64,000 nt of DNA from Heterodera schachtii. Its lineage: Eukaryota; Nematoda; Chromadorea; Rhabditida; Heteroderidae. The first letter of the stretch is position 1. Every line of letters begins with the position of its first letter. Made by a program: the position numbers and the translations under genes. Shown piece by piece: positions 10,207 to 20,932 of this stretch. The notes below the pieces were generated by a model that was not told the origin of the DNA, did not search any database, and worked only from the letters and a program-made list of their open reading frames with translations. Location: NCBI GenBank assembly GCA_023374025.1, contig SIJG01000035.1:310001-374000 (forward strand), in the 5' to 3' direction.

Positions 10207-11874
10207 TTAATAATTTGCGGTTTTCGACGATTTGTTCCAAGCCCAAGCACTTTCATCAGAGAGAATTCCATCGCCAAAATTATCTGAATAATTTTTAGAA
10301 TAAATTAGCTTATTGTAATTTTTATTATTTAAATTAATTTAAATAATTGTTTTGGTAAATATTTTATTAAATTTTGTTATTAATCGAATATTTTATTCAT
10401 TCTAATTTTGCTAATTATATATAATGTTAATAATTAATTTTATCCCACCCATCCCCTGACAATTTTTTTTTTTGGTTAAAAAATCCTTAGAGCATATCTC
10501 TGAGGTTTTCGGCATCATTTGGGTTTTGTTAAATCCATTTCGGCTTTTTCAACTTAGTGCCTGAGTTTCCAACAAAAACACCGAAAATTAAAAAAAAAGG
10601 GCTTTGACTTTATTCGACACGATAAACTCGCCGAAATCTTATCCCGGGCTAGCAAATCCTCAGGAAAAAAACTATTTTAATTTAAAATATTTTATTTTTT
10701 AATGTTTTTTTTACCTTTTTTCATCGATCTATTCCATTTCCAAGCAGGGTGATCAGAAGAAAGTTGGCCATCCTCTAAAAAGAATTCACCATAATAATTA
10801 ATTTGCAAAAATTTAATTTATTTAATTATTTTAAATTGCCTTTTTTGGTCGATGCGCTGTCATCAGCCGACATTGAAGCTCCATCATTTTTACGGCTCTT
10901 GCCATCCTCTGCTGATCGGAACAAAATTTAATATTAATAATAACAAAACACTTTTTATTTTCATAATTTTCGTAAAAAACACTTTTTATTTTCGTAATTT
11001 TCGTAAATTTGTCCATTTTTTGGACTTACGGATAAAAGAAATGAAAATCGAAAATTGAATGATTTAAAATGTCAAGATTTGGGTTGGAAAATTCAAATTT
11101 CTCTTCTTAGGATTAAGAATTGCCAAAAAAAAAAAGAATGGGATTTTGCCAAATTTGGCCTGGATTAGTCGCCAAATGCCTTTTTAAGTATATTTTTATT
11201 AGTTAATTGCTTATAATTACCCGCTTTCCCGTCACTTTTTTTGTGGCATTTCCATCTCGAAATATTGCTCCACTGAACATTCATCTTTTTTGCAACAGTT
11301 GATTTTGCAATGTTCGGATTCATTTTCCTCATTTGTTCATAATCCTCTAAAATTCTGCACCTCTCATTCTCAGTGTATTTCGGTTTTGGCTCTTAACAGC
11401 GCAAAATATTATTATTTTTTTTTAGAGTAGGTCGGGACCGGGACCAAAACACGGACAACTGAGTACCGAAGTCCCGGTTTTGACCAGTTTTGACCGGGAC
11501 CGGGAAATTCCCGGTCTTTTTCCCGGTTTTCCCAGCCAAAAAGTCCCGGTTTTTCAACCCGAAAAGTCCCGGTCCCGGGTTTGCCCAAAATTCCCGGTCC
11601 TGACCTACCCTATTTTTTAAAATAATTTTTAAAATTTAATAATGCACAATTTTCGGGCGCCTCGTTTCACCAATTAATATTTCCCGGGCTTGTTATTAAA
11701 ATGAAAATTTTTACACTTTTTTTTTTTGAATTTGGCGCAATATAATTTATATAACATTTATAATACTGACAAATATATTTATACAAATTAGTGATAATTA
11801 AGATGAGACATTTAACAATTAAAAAATTAATTTAATTTTACTTTAGCCCAAAAAAATAAAATATTTTTGTTTTT

Positions 11875-11906
<32 letters not shown>

Positions 11907-14094
11907 ATTAGGGCTAATATTTTTATGGTTTTGCCTATTTTTTCCTGAGCTCCCGATGGCCTGAAACGCATGAAAAACATTTTTTTAGAGCTTATTTTCT
12001 AGATTTAAACCTAAAAATTTTTGAAAAAACCTATTTTAACTTATTTTGGCATTTTGTCCAAAATTTGTTAATAAAAATGAAAAATACACCCCTAAGAAAT
12101 GAAAAATTTCTTAAAAAATTCATCTCCAGAATTTATTTATTTATTTTCTTAACAGGAATTTGTGATTTTAAAAATTAATTTATCACAATTCTGATTTGGC
12201 TTAATTTTGTTGCTTTTTGAATAAAATTTTTGCATTTTACACCCCCTAAATTTGAGACTTTTTAATGCCTATTTTCCATTGTTTAGTGCCTATTTTTGGG
12301 TGGTTTTTAGAGCCTAAAGCCTACCTAATTTGGCAGTATTAGAGCCTAAAAATATTAGCCCTAATAATAATTTATTTAATTCACTTGTCATTTTAAATTG
12401 CTTTTTCCAACGTTTAATGCTTCCAAGGCTCGTGCCAATTTTCTTGGCAATTTTTATTTGAATTTTTTTTGTACTTTTTTTCATTGCTTTTGCGGATAAT
12501 TGTTTCTTTTTCGTTGCTTCAAAACGTTCGAGTAATTCCAATTTTTCTTCATTTGAAAATTTTTTTTCTAAGTTTATGAAAAAATATATTTAAAATAAAT
12601 CTTTTTTTTTATTTGTAATTAAAATTTTTTAAATTCTGTCTGAAGTGATTTTCGTACATAAATAAACACAAATTATTTTTTTGTTAACCATTTCTCCCGG
12701 TATTTTTGAGTTCCTATTTAATATTCTTTATGAAATTATGGCTCCTTTTGAAGGAACATTTAGAAAATTTCATAAAACCGGATTCAAATTCGGCATTCTT
12801 GCGTTTTTGAGGTCGTCAGAATTCTTTTAAAAGCCGGATTTAGGATTAACTGTGACATTGACCAAATAAATCAAATTCTAACCATGCCTAGTGTTTAGAG
12901 AGCCCCCATCATCGATATGCTAGTGTAAATTTTCGGCTTTTTCCTTTCGAGCCAAAAACTGATCAAAAAATGAGTCAAATTTTCTGGGAATTGCAAAATG
13001 GGAATATTTTCAAAAATAAAAACATTTAAAATCAATAAAGGAAAAGCCGAAAATTTAAAATTAATGGTGCGTTTTCATGGTGTCTAAAATTTGATTTAAA
13101 ATCAATAAAATTATTTATTTTCAACTCTTTTTTAATAATCCAAGTTGCTTCTTCAGTCTGCATATTTTTGATTGGCATTTGTTAATTTTCTTTGCAATTT
13201 TATTCTGCATTCTTGCGCATAATGCTTTTGAAAATTGTTTTTTATACTGCCATTTCAATTCTTCAAATTTCAAGTTAGAGGAGGAGGCTTGAAAAATTTA
13301 CAAATATTATTTTTCCTAGAAATTTGATCCCTAATAATGCAAAAGTCTCATTTTTAACAAAAAAAAATCAAGCCTATGCCGATAAAAACCGAGGATGGCG
13401 AAATGCCCATTTTTGTACTTATCGCTAAATGCCCATTTTTGTACTTTTCGCAAAATGGCTTAGCACCCTCGATCGACATACCATCGGAGGATTCGTCATC
13501 ACTCAGGTCACAGCCACCTGAACTGCTGGTTTCGCCAGTTTGGCATTCTGTGGTTGACCCTTCGGACTCTGCCGGCAGCCCTTCACCGGCACCATCATTG
13601 ATGGATTTGCTTAAGGCCTGCTCACTGATCTGACTGTGAACATCATTTGTTGTCCTGCTGATCGGTTGCTTTTCACCCCCCTCCAAAGAGTCATCGCCGA
13701 ATATTTCCCGAATTGTTTGACGCACTTTTCGCTCGTGAGAATCTTGATCATGGTCATCAACCGGTTGCTGATCACCACCACTTTTGGCATGATCATCTTG
13801 CTCTAGCGGTCGCTGATCAACAAAAATAGCATCACCAGGTGTTGCCGTTGGAACAGAATATTGACCGAACAATTCTTGAAATACACGGTCTAAATCAATT
13901 TCTCGGGACCCCGTTAATTGGTCATCGAAAAGCTGATCTGGAGCAAGCGTTTGATCAGCGTGATTAGCCTGATCAGTCACTGGAGCTGAATTTAGATCAG
14001 CAACTTCATTTTGTTGTTGCTGATTTTCGATCACTAAAACGGATTTTTCAAACAAATAATTAGGGTGTATTAAATCTGTTAAGATTTCGGTCAC
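10207..14094 (-). CDS. CD: divergent multi-HTH relative, at least seven exons
   Basis: Minus-strand exons, all consistent in phase: 14094-13482, 13287-13126, 12567-12385, 11391-11221, 10908-10840, 10774-10715, 10283-10207 (TAA). The first visible exon starts at an acceptor (AAATTTAG), so an upstream exon with the start codon is missing. It encodes an acidic Asp/Gln-rich region (DQANHADQTL, GGCDLSDDESSDG) comparable to the acidic tails of C1-C19 and ends at a strong GTATGT donor. The next three exons each encode one HTH unit (KINKCQSKICRLKKQLG, KKIGTSLGSIKRWKKQFK, KKMNVQWSNISRWK); the fourth aligns with unit D of the array (EQMRKMNPNIAKSTVAKKMN). The last three encode short related modules (DGKSRKNDGASMSADDS, DGQLSSDHPAWKWNRSMKK, DGILSDESAWAWNKSSK). 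All internal introns are phase 1. The intron after 10840 has a GC donor. No lesion is visible and codon usage is less AT-biased, so this may be an older, constrained member. Confidence 0.65.
11423..11612. mobile_element. Short hAT-like MITE rich in CCCGGT
   Basis: The left end TAGAGTAGGTCGGGACCGGG and the inverse of the right end, TAGGGTAGGTCAGGACCGGG, form a terminal inverted repeat of about 22 bp. The interior is repeated CCCGGT and ACCGGGA words. The flanks are T runs, so the target duplication is unreadable. It sits in an intron of CD. Confidence 0.75.
11878..11905. repeat. TAA microsatellite
   Basis: A run of about eight to nine TAA triplets immediately left of the MITE at 11909. Confidence 0.9.
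11901..12371. mobile_element. hAT-like MITE, TAGGGCTAATATTTTTA termini
   Basis: The element spans 11909-12363 (455 bp). It begins TAGGGCTAATATTTTTA and ends TAAAAATATTAGCCCTA, an exact inverse. Flanking octamers ATAACAAT (11901-11908) and ATAATAAT (12364-12371) differ at one base and are a probable aged 8-bp target duplication. It lies in an intron of CD just downstream of the 12567-12385 exon. Related internal words recur at 15660-15790. Confidence 0.8.
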
Positions 14095-14099
14095 TAAAT

Positions 14100-15020
14100 T
14101 TCCTCAACGGGCGGCCGCCATTTTCCTCCCATTTCGCTTCCCGACCCTTGAAAATTTTTAACAAATTTTTAATTTAAAAATTTCTATTTCTAGATTTTAT
14201 ATTAAATGCTTGAGAATTTGTTCAAAAAATTTATGTCTTTTCTAAGTTTTTTGTGATTTTCTACGAAAAATTTCATGTTCAATGAAATTTGTATGTATTT
14301 TCCTTGAATTTTTTTTTATAGTTATTAATACATAGCCGCAGCTTCTATCCCATGCATTAAACCTATGCATGTACTGCTTCAACTTCATGTGTTAAATGAG
14401 ATTGAAGTTTGTAGCGGCCTATGTGAAGGCAATGTTCGTGTTTTATGGCCAAATTCGGCCCGATTTGCCAAGGATTACTTAGGAGAAGCCTCAGAAAACC
14501 AAGACGGCCTTAATAATTAGTTTCCAACCTGCTGTTGTTGATCCTTTACCAGCACAGTTTTGGTCATCGGTTCCGAACGATTTACACAAGCCGCAGAAAA
14601 TGAACACAAAAATAAATAAATAATTTTGAAAAAATAACATTTCCTATAAATTTATGCGGTAAATGCCAATTTGAATTTCGATAAAACTTTGTGCCTTGAA
14701 AACTAAAATTTGGATTTCTTAATTGATAATTGAATTTGAAAATTTATATGCAAAATTAAAATTTTATATTACTTGACTTTGTCAAATATATATAAATTTT
14801 AATTTCTTTTATAAAAAAGCAACTATATACATGTTTGCTTTTATTTAATACAACAAGAAAAATGGTTTTTCCCCCTCAATTTTTAATGAAAATGAAAATA
14901 TTTTTGATAAATCAATATGCTTAATAAAATTAATAATTTCATATTATTTAAAAATGATATGTGTCATATTTACTTAAATGTATACATTGCAAATGGATAA
15001 TTTCTTTTTGAAATTTTAGA
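14100..15020. other. AT-rich flank upstream of CD, no firm gene
   Basis: The missing first exon of CD should lie in or beyond this stretch, but I cannot place a signal-peptide exon with confidence. A minus-strand frame near 14580-14520 encodes KTVLVKDQQQQVGN, similar to KSVLVIENQQQQNEV in the first visible CD exon, which may mark a duplicated exon fragment. Confidence 0.25.
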
Positions 15021-15022
15021 TT

Positions 15023-15200
15023 ATAATTAGAGACCGGGGTTTTATTTATTTTTACTAGAGATCGACCTGTACCTGGATCCAGGCCTGTATTTTCCTGGAT
15101 CCAGGTACAGGTACAGGGAAAATTTTTGGCAACCTGTATTTTTCCTGTACCTGCATTTTCCTGTACTTTTGTACAGGCCATTTTTGGAATACAGGTAGGT
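15023..15200. mobile_element. Fragment of TAGAGA-type hAT MITE with CCTGTACCTGGATCC repeats
   Basis: Two possible termini, TAGAGACCGGGG at about 15028 and TAGAGATCGACC at about 15056, precede repeated CCTGTACCTGGATCCAGG and TTTTCCTGTAC words to about 15180. The first matches the start of the MITE in C1. I cannot find the matching right end. The stretch 15200-15950 is otherwise AT-rich sequence with no gene. Confidence 0.45.
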
Positions 15201-15951
15201 ATATTTTTGGCGAAATATCTGAAAAAAGGATAGAAAAATTCGAAAAAATATCATTTTATCATTGAAACTGCACCAAATTTGAAAAATTTCAAAATATTTT
15301 GGCAAAATGTCTTATTTTAAAGTTTTATAAATTAAGGGATTAAATTTTTACAATTCAGCTATTAAAGATTTTTAAAGATTTTCCGGTGACACTTATCGGT
15401 GACCGCCAAATCCTAAACCCACCTAAAATATTCAAAATTTGATCCAAAATTAGCAATTTTTGGTGAAACTATGCTTAACAAGGATGTAAAATCTCTAAAT
15501 TTTCCAGGTGGCCCCTAAAAATCCTTATTCTCTTTAAAAAACTGGATCAAAATCGCAAATTTTGGGTCTTTTTGTGGAAAAATCTGTTAACAAATCGCAT
15601 TAAAACCGACTCTCCACCCCTCGGACCACTTCGAAAAACTTGGTCGACCCACCAAAAATTTTTGAAAAATCCTGTTTGCCTATTTTGGCTTTTGCCCATA
15701 ATTTATTAACAGAGATGCAACAAAAACGAAAATTACACCCCCTAAGAATCGTTGGCGGTTTTTAGAGCCTAAAAATTGGATGTCGATATTAGTTTTTACA
15801 TATTTTTTCTGCGACTTAGTTATGGTGAGAGAAGCCTAAATAGCATTTTCTCCTTACAAGAAAATTGAAAAATATACTCATAAAAACAAATTTTTTTCAT
15901 GTTTTCAAAAAATTTTTAGGAGCAATGTTAGCCCCCGAACACCTCCAAATG

Positions 15952-16895
15952 TATTTCTCGCTTACTGACATTTCATCTACTTGTAATTTCGCTACTAAGC
16001 CAAAAACATTCATTTCGCCTACTAACCCAGAATCGGACGTTTCGCCTACTGACATTTCGCCTACTGACATTTCACCTACTTGTCATTTCGCCTATAAGCC
16101 AAAAATATTCATTTGGCCTACTAAACCAGAACGGACCTTTCACCTACTGACATTTCGCCTACTGACATTTCGCCTACTGTGCATCTCGCCTACTGACATT
16201 TCACCTACTTGTCATTTCGCCCATAAGCCAAAAACATTCATTTGACCAACTAACCCAGAATCGGACGTTTCGCCTACTGACATTTCGCCTACTGTGCATC
16301 TCGCCTACTGACATTTCACCTACTTGTCATTTCGCCTATAAGCCAAAAACATTCATTTGGCCTACTAACCCAGAATCGGACCTTTCACCTACTGACATTT
16401 CGCCTACTGACATTTCGCCTACTGTGCATCTCGCCTGCTGACATTTCACCTACTTGTCATTTCGCCCATAAGCCAAAAACATTCATTTGACCAACTAACC
16501 CAGAATCGGAGCTTTCACCTACTGACATTTCGCCTACTGTACATCTCGCCTATTGACATTTATCAGTAGGCGAAATGAATGTTTTTGGGTTAGTAGGCGA
16601 ACTGATATGTAGGCGAAATGTCAGTACGCGAGATGTACAGTAGGCGAAATGTCAGTAGGCGAGATGTACAGTAGGCGAAATGTCAGTAGGCGAGATGTAC
16701 AGTAGGCGAAATGTCAGTAGGCGAGATGTACAGTAGGCGAAATGTCAGTAGGCGAGATGTACAGTAGGCAAATGTCAGTAGGCGAAACGTCCGATTTTGG
16801 ATTAGTAGGCGAAATGAATGTTTTTGGCTCAGTAGGCGAGATGCAGAGTAGGTGAAATATCAGTAGGCGAGATGCAGAGTAGGCGAAATGTAGTC
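15952..16895. repeat. Giant foldback minisatellite (TCGCCTACTGACATT)
   Basis: From about 15952 to 16560 units of TTCGCCTACTGACAT run in one direction, organised in a higher-order repeat of about 120-130 bp marked by CCAAAAACATTCATTT. From 16561 to about 16895 the same units run inverted (GTAGGCGAAATGTCAGTAGG). The whole could form one large hairpin with almost no loop. Open frames through it are repeat artefacts. No transposase is inside. The architecture matches the other foldback elements in this window. Confidence 0.85.
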
Positions 16896-16924
16896 GTGCC
16901 AATGAAGGTGGATGACAATTGCTT

Positions 16925-17120
16925 TCATAATTTTCTATAATGACGAAAGTCACATGGAAAATTATATTCAATTATGCTAATATAAAAGCAAAATATTAAT
17001 GTATTTTTGGTGGAGGGGGGGGGGGAATTAAAAATTTATGTTTTTAAGCAATTTCTGTTAAATCGTATAATTAATATATTCAAAAATTTGACAAGATTTA
17101 GGAAAGATTTTGACTTAAAA
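16925..17120 (+). promoter_or_regulatory. Class I family promoter block upstream of C3
   Basis: This block is shared with C5 (26041-26236), C9 (33515-33742), C8 (32330-32510), C1 (660-870) and, inverted, C10 (41651-41835). Common elements in order are TTTTCTATAATGAC, ATGGAAAATTATA, an AAGTAAAATATTGATG-like word, TTTTTGGTGG followed by a G run (17011-17027 here), AATTAAAAA, and a TCTGTTAAATC-like word ending shortly before the ATG. Conservation outside coding sequence suggests a promoter, although recent duplication alone could also explain it. Confidence 0.55.
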
Positions 17121-18544
17121 ATGCTAAAAATTCATTTTATGATTGTTTTCTTCTCATTTCTAATCGTACAAATTGATGGAACTGATGACGAATTATTTAA
17201 TGATTTGTGGAAAAACCTAAAACTATCATCAACCTCAAAAAACTTGTTAAAATCAAAATTCGAAGAAATTAATGCCATAAAGGAAGAAATTGTTGTTAAA
17301 GATGAAATATATGACCAACAAAATGCCAATAAAGTTGAAATGGAAGATACAACGATAAAACTATCGCAAAAAATAAAAAAGGAACATTTGGAAGAACAAA
17401 ATAATAATTTAAATACAAAAATCAAAGAGGCAAAAATTGAAATGGACCAATTAAGCGAAGAAGCATTTCAAAATGAATTTGATGAGCAAGCTGATCAGAA
17501 TGTTTCGTCTACTGATCTGAGCAATTCTACAAATGATAAGGATTACAATGATTTGGTAATGCAACTGATAAACAATATCATTCCTGGAAAATAAGTATTT
17601 TTAAAATCGATAAATTCTAAGATTTTTTTTCTTAAAAAGAAATTATTTCTTTAGGATACAGAAGAAATAAATGAAATGGAAATTTTGAATACGTTTAATT
17701 TGATGAAAAAGGAATTGCGAAAAGAAAGTGTTTATAAAACGTTGACAAATGTTCAATTTGAATGTGAAATTGCAAAAAAATTGGGCACAAATCGAAACAA
17801 AATTTATAAATTGAAGAAAAAATTGGGACAAATAAGAGAGAGAACGGATGAAAACGAAGAAACAAAAATGGAACTGATCAGAAAATTTGGTAAAATGAAA
17901 AAAGAAAAAATTTATGGGTTTAAATATGACGAGAAGAAAAGATATAAAATTGAATGTGAAATTGCTAAGGAATTGGGAATTAATAGGAAGAAAATTACAA
18001 ATGGAAGAGGGAATTGAAGAAGGAAAATGGTAAGAAAACAATTACATAAAAGAATTTTTTTACTAATTGTCTCATTTAAGAAATAAAAAAGAAATATTCA
18101 ACGCAACAAAAAATTGAAAAAGTTAAACAATTTGAAAAAGTGAAAAAAAAATTTACAAAAAATTCAATTTAAAAACGAATTGGAAAATAAATGAAAAATT
18201 AGCTGAAAAAATAGATGTTCAATTTAAAACAATTTGTGCTTGGAAGAGAAAATTAAACTTGATACCCCGTAAATTTTATTTAACTTTATATTTTTATTTA
18301 ATTAAATTTATAAATTGAAGAAAAAATTAGGACAAAAATACAAAAAGAGAGAAGAGAACGGACGAAAGTGAAGAAACAAAAATGGAACTGATCAGAAGAT
18401 TTGATGAATTGAAAAAAGAAAAAATTTATGGCTTTAAATATGATAAGAACAAAACAAACAAAATTGAATGCGAAATTGCTAAAGAATTGGGAATTAATCG
18501 GAAGAAAATTTACAAATGGAAGAGAGAGTTGAAGAAGAAAAATG
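17121..18544 (+). pseudogene. C3: HTH-family copy with a duplicated partial exon 2
   Basis: Exon 1 (17121-17555) is open: signal peptide MLKIHFMIVFFSFLIVQIDG, motif DDELFNDLWKNLKLS, acidic tail ADQNVSSTDLSNSTNDKDYN. Exon 2 (17655-18030) encodes unit A (KKLGTNRNKIYKLKKKLG) and unit B, but one T is missing near 17994 inside the recognition helix of unit B. Exon 3 (18081-18268) has a further one-base loss and ends in a variant CCCC donor also seen in C6. No unit D follows. Instead a second unit-B exon (18316-18544, KELGINRKKIYKWKRELKK) appears, then short debris to about 18670 including GAAAAATTAGGCATCTTC from an exon 4. The exon order has been scrambled by local duplication. Confidence 0.85.
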
Positions 18545-18796
18545 GTAAGAAAACAAATTGCATAAAAAATTTTTACTCGTTATAATAAGAAAAAAAAATG
18601 AAAAAGTGAAGCAATTTAAAAAAGAAAAAAAGGAATTTGAAAAATTGCCGGAAAATTAGGCATCTTCAGTGTTGGGAAGGGCACTGATTGTCCCGCTTAA
18701 TTATTATTTAATTCCTTTTTATCTCTCCCTCCCACACTCTTTCTCTGCTGCCTCTTCCATATCACTTTGACCATCCGTTCTTTCCCTCATTTATTT

Positions 18797-20235
18797 GTTA
18801 TTTGGGACGACACCCAACTCGTTTTTGGCCAACTCGTTTTTGCCCAACTCGTTTTTGACCCAACTCGTTTTTATTACCCCAATTCGTTTTTTACCTCAAC
18901 TCGTTTTTTTGATGGAAAAAATGAAAAATCAAAGGAACACGCTTAAATTTCTCAAAATTTGAACTAGTAAAAATTGCTATCTCCAGTGGCGAATCGGTAA
19001 TGAGTTGCAGTGAACGCGCGAAGTAATTTGGCGGACAAAATTGAAGCGCCCCTATTTTTCTGACAATGCGCTGGAATTCAGTGCCTTCTGGTTCCTTGGA
19101 ATTGTATAAATCAATTAGTCCCATCCTTTGAATGCGACGGTTGAGCGCCTGTTTCACGTGAAAAACACACATCTTGGGATGGACTTCGTGGAATGCACGC
19201 TGAAAGGCAAAAACAGACGCCGGTTCATAGCAAAAACCTTGAATAAATGTCGCCATTTTTGCCACGCACAAGTACAGTTGCCAAAGGTACCGAATGGGTG
19301 CGTGCAACAAACCCAAAGACTCGATAGACCTAAACCCAAACACTAAGTCTTCAAAGTTTATTATTTTCACCTGGAAAATTCCTCTTGGCGCCATTTTGAA
19401 AGTGCCATCACTTACAATTGTTCTCGTTTTTTTGAGCATGGCCAGCTGGCGAGGTGATGAAAAAATGGCAATTTCATTTGAACACTCCAGCAGGAAAAGT
19501 TCTCGAAAATAATTTTTAATTTTTTTTATTGCCTGTTTTGTCGCTCTTGCATTTCCGCACGCTTTATGGCGAATTTGCGCCTTTTCCTCATCCGTTTTGT
19601 CGCTGTAATTTTGTTCGATTCTGCATTCAATTCGCACTTTCGCCGAGACAATGTTCTCTCTTGCGCCGAGTGCCAGCTCCGCTTGAATGTTTCTTCGCTC
19701 CTCAAAAAAAGATTTAATGCAGGCATTTTCAAAAAATAGATACTCACTTCAACGCCCAGAAGTTCCGTCTTTGAGAATGGTTGACAAAAATGCGGGTATT
19801 TCGGACCGCTGTCTGCCCATGATTCACCAAGTCGTTTCCGTGCAGGCAATTTTGTATCACTAGGAACTTCCGTCTTGTCCTTTATTCGCCTGCATCCAGA
19901 GCACACGTAACGCTGTCCCTCCTCTTTTTCCGGCCCTGCCTTTGTCCATTTGTAGCACCAATCTGGGTTTACTGGATGATCCGTTACCATCACGGACCTA
20001 CAACCAATGCGTTGACTATACATTTTATGTAAATTAGTCTGTAAATAAATAAAAATTACCTTAGAGCTAAAAATTTTGAGAAATTTAAGCGTTTTCCTTT
20101 GTTTTTCATTTTTTCCATCAAAAAAACGAGTTGGGGTAAAAAAACGAGTTGGGGTAATAAAAACGAGTTGGGTCAAAAACGAGTTGGGGCAAACACGAGT
20201 TGGCCAAAAACGAGTTGGGTTTTTACCGTTATTTG
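18797..20235 (-). mobile_element. Mutator-like element with minisatellite TIRs and 8-bp TSD
   Basis: The element spans 18805-20227 (1423 bp), flanked by the perfect direct repeat GTTATTTG (18797-18804 and 20228-20235). Its ends are inverted arrays of roughly 15-20 bp units containing CCAACTCGTTTTT (18813-18910) and AAAAACGAGTTGG (20120-20220). It encloses a Mutator-type transposase on the minus strand. Terminal minisatellite TIRs plus a MULE transposase match the architecture known for Foldback/NOF and Phantom elements. Confidence 0.88.
18891..20023 (-). pseudogene. Mutator-like (MULE) transposase, decayed
   Basis: The likely start is MYSQRIGCRS at 20023. Exon 1 (20023-19748) carries a cysteine-containing N-terminal region (WCYKWTKAG, YVCSGCRRIKDKTE) resembling the zinc-binding region of MULE proteins. 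A 47-nt intron (19747-19701, GTGAGT...GAG) joins ...LLGVE to ERRNIQAELALGARENIVSA. Exon 2 contains SDGTFKMAPRGIFQ, the first catalytic Asp motif of MULE transposases, and VHPKMCVFHVKQALNRRIQ, the conserved region after the second Asp. Between them the expected segment (SVPLATVLVRGKNGDIYSRF) is in another frame, and the second-Asp position reads Tyr in the main frame. The C-terminal RTNN-type region is absent. It is therefore inactive. The function, DNA transposition, follows from family knowledge. Confidence 0.8.
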
Positions 20236-20690
20236 TAGGGCAAGGAATTATATGCAAATGCATTTTTTTTCCTGGACTGTGGGAGGCATGGAACGTACGA
20301 AAAACATGTTTTTAGCTCGGTTTGAAGCTTCTAAGACGACTTTTCATATACATATTTGTGCATATTTCACGATTTATGTGCATATTTGCATATTTGTGCA
20401 TGTTTTGGCATTTCGTGCATATTTTGTGCGCATATTTGAGCATTTTTCAACAAATCCTCTATTAAAACGGCCCCCTCTATTAAAGCGGTCCTTGGGGCCT
20501 CTAATGACGGAAAATTTTCAAAAATATTATTTTTTCGGTATTTTCTAATAAAAAATGTAAATTTTTAAAAAATTGGAAATTTATGCCAAAAGTAGTCCGA
20601 AAATAGAAAATTCTCCATTTTTAACTCAATTTTCTTCAAAATAAATAAATTTTACTTTTATTTTGTATGTTTGATTTTAAAATGATTATT
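20236..20690. other. Gene-free repeat-derived stretch
   Basis: Positions 20340-20450 contain repeats of GTGCATATTT, and 20455-20515 contain CTCTATTAAAACGGCCCCCT-like words typical of MITE ends. I see no gene. Confidence 0.4.
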
Positions 20691-20694
20691 CATA

Positions 20695-20768
20695 CTTCAG
20701 AGAAGATTAGAATGGCCCCTGTGCAAGGATGACATGCAAATTCGTGAAGCGTTCCAATTTTTTTTTTG
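20695..20768 (+). ncRNA. U6 snRNA pseudogene (3' two thirds)
   Basis: The sequence reads CAGAGAAGATTAG, AATGGCCCCT, GTGCAAGGATGAC, GCAAATTCGTGAAGCGTTCC and a terminal T run, which is the ACAGAGA region, central domain, internal stem-loop and 3' end of U6. The 5' stem-loop is missing. The ACAGAGA box is TCAGAGA, and the catalytic AGC triad reads AGA. Other changes from the usual sequence are CTGTGCAAGG and GACATGC. No upstream promoter is evident, so this is almost certainly a dead copy. Confidence 0.85.
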
Positions 20769-20833
20769 TTTTTTGGTTTAATTACCCAAGTTTGAGATCG
20801 CAAAAAACAAATTTTATTTTCTAATTAATCGAC

Positions 20834-20932
20834 ATGAAGCGAACCAAAGCAACAAACATCACTCCGCCTGCCGCCAAACGTTCAATGGCACCTAAACTGG
20901 ACCTGGACCCAATCACTGCCGCACTCGCAGAG
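20834..20932 (+). other. Possible first coding exon cut by the gypsy element
   Basis: An ATG opens MKRTKATNITPPAAKRSMAP followed by KLDLDPITAALAE, a basic, less AT-biased segment that stops being open where the LTR begins at 20933. Beyond the retroelement, from about 23696, the frame could resume as RVQEDTEATTK. This suggests a coding exon interrupted by the insertion. I do not recognise the protein. Confidence 0.3.

Noticed and set aside
15865..16971. Repetitive proteins read from either strand
   Set aside because: They follow the foldback minisatellite unit and have no start context or non-repeat domain.
20099..20548. Open frame through the right end of the MULE
   Set aside because: It reads the terminal minisatellite (TSWG repeats) and then unrelated repeats.
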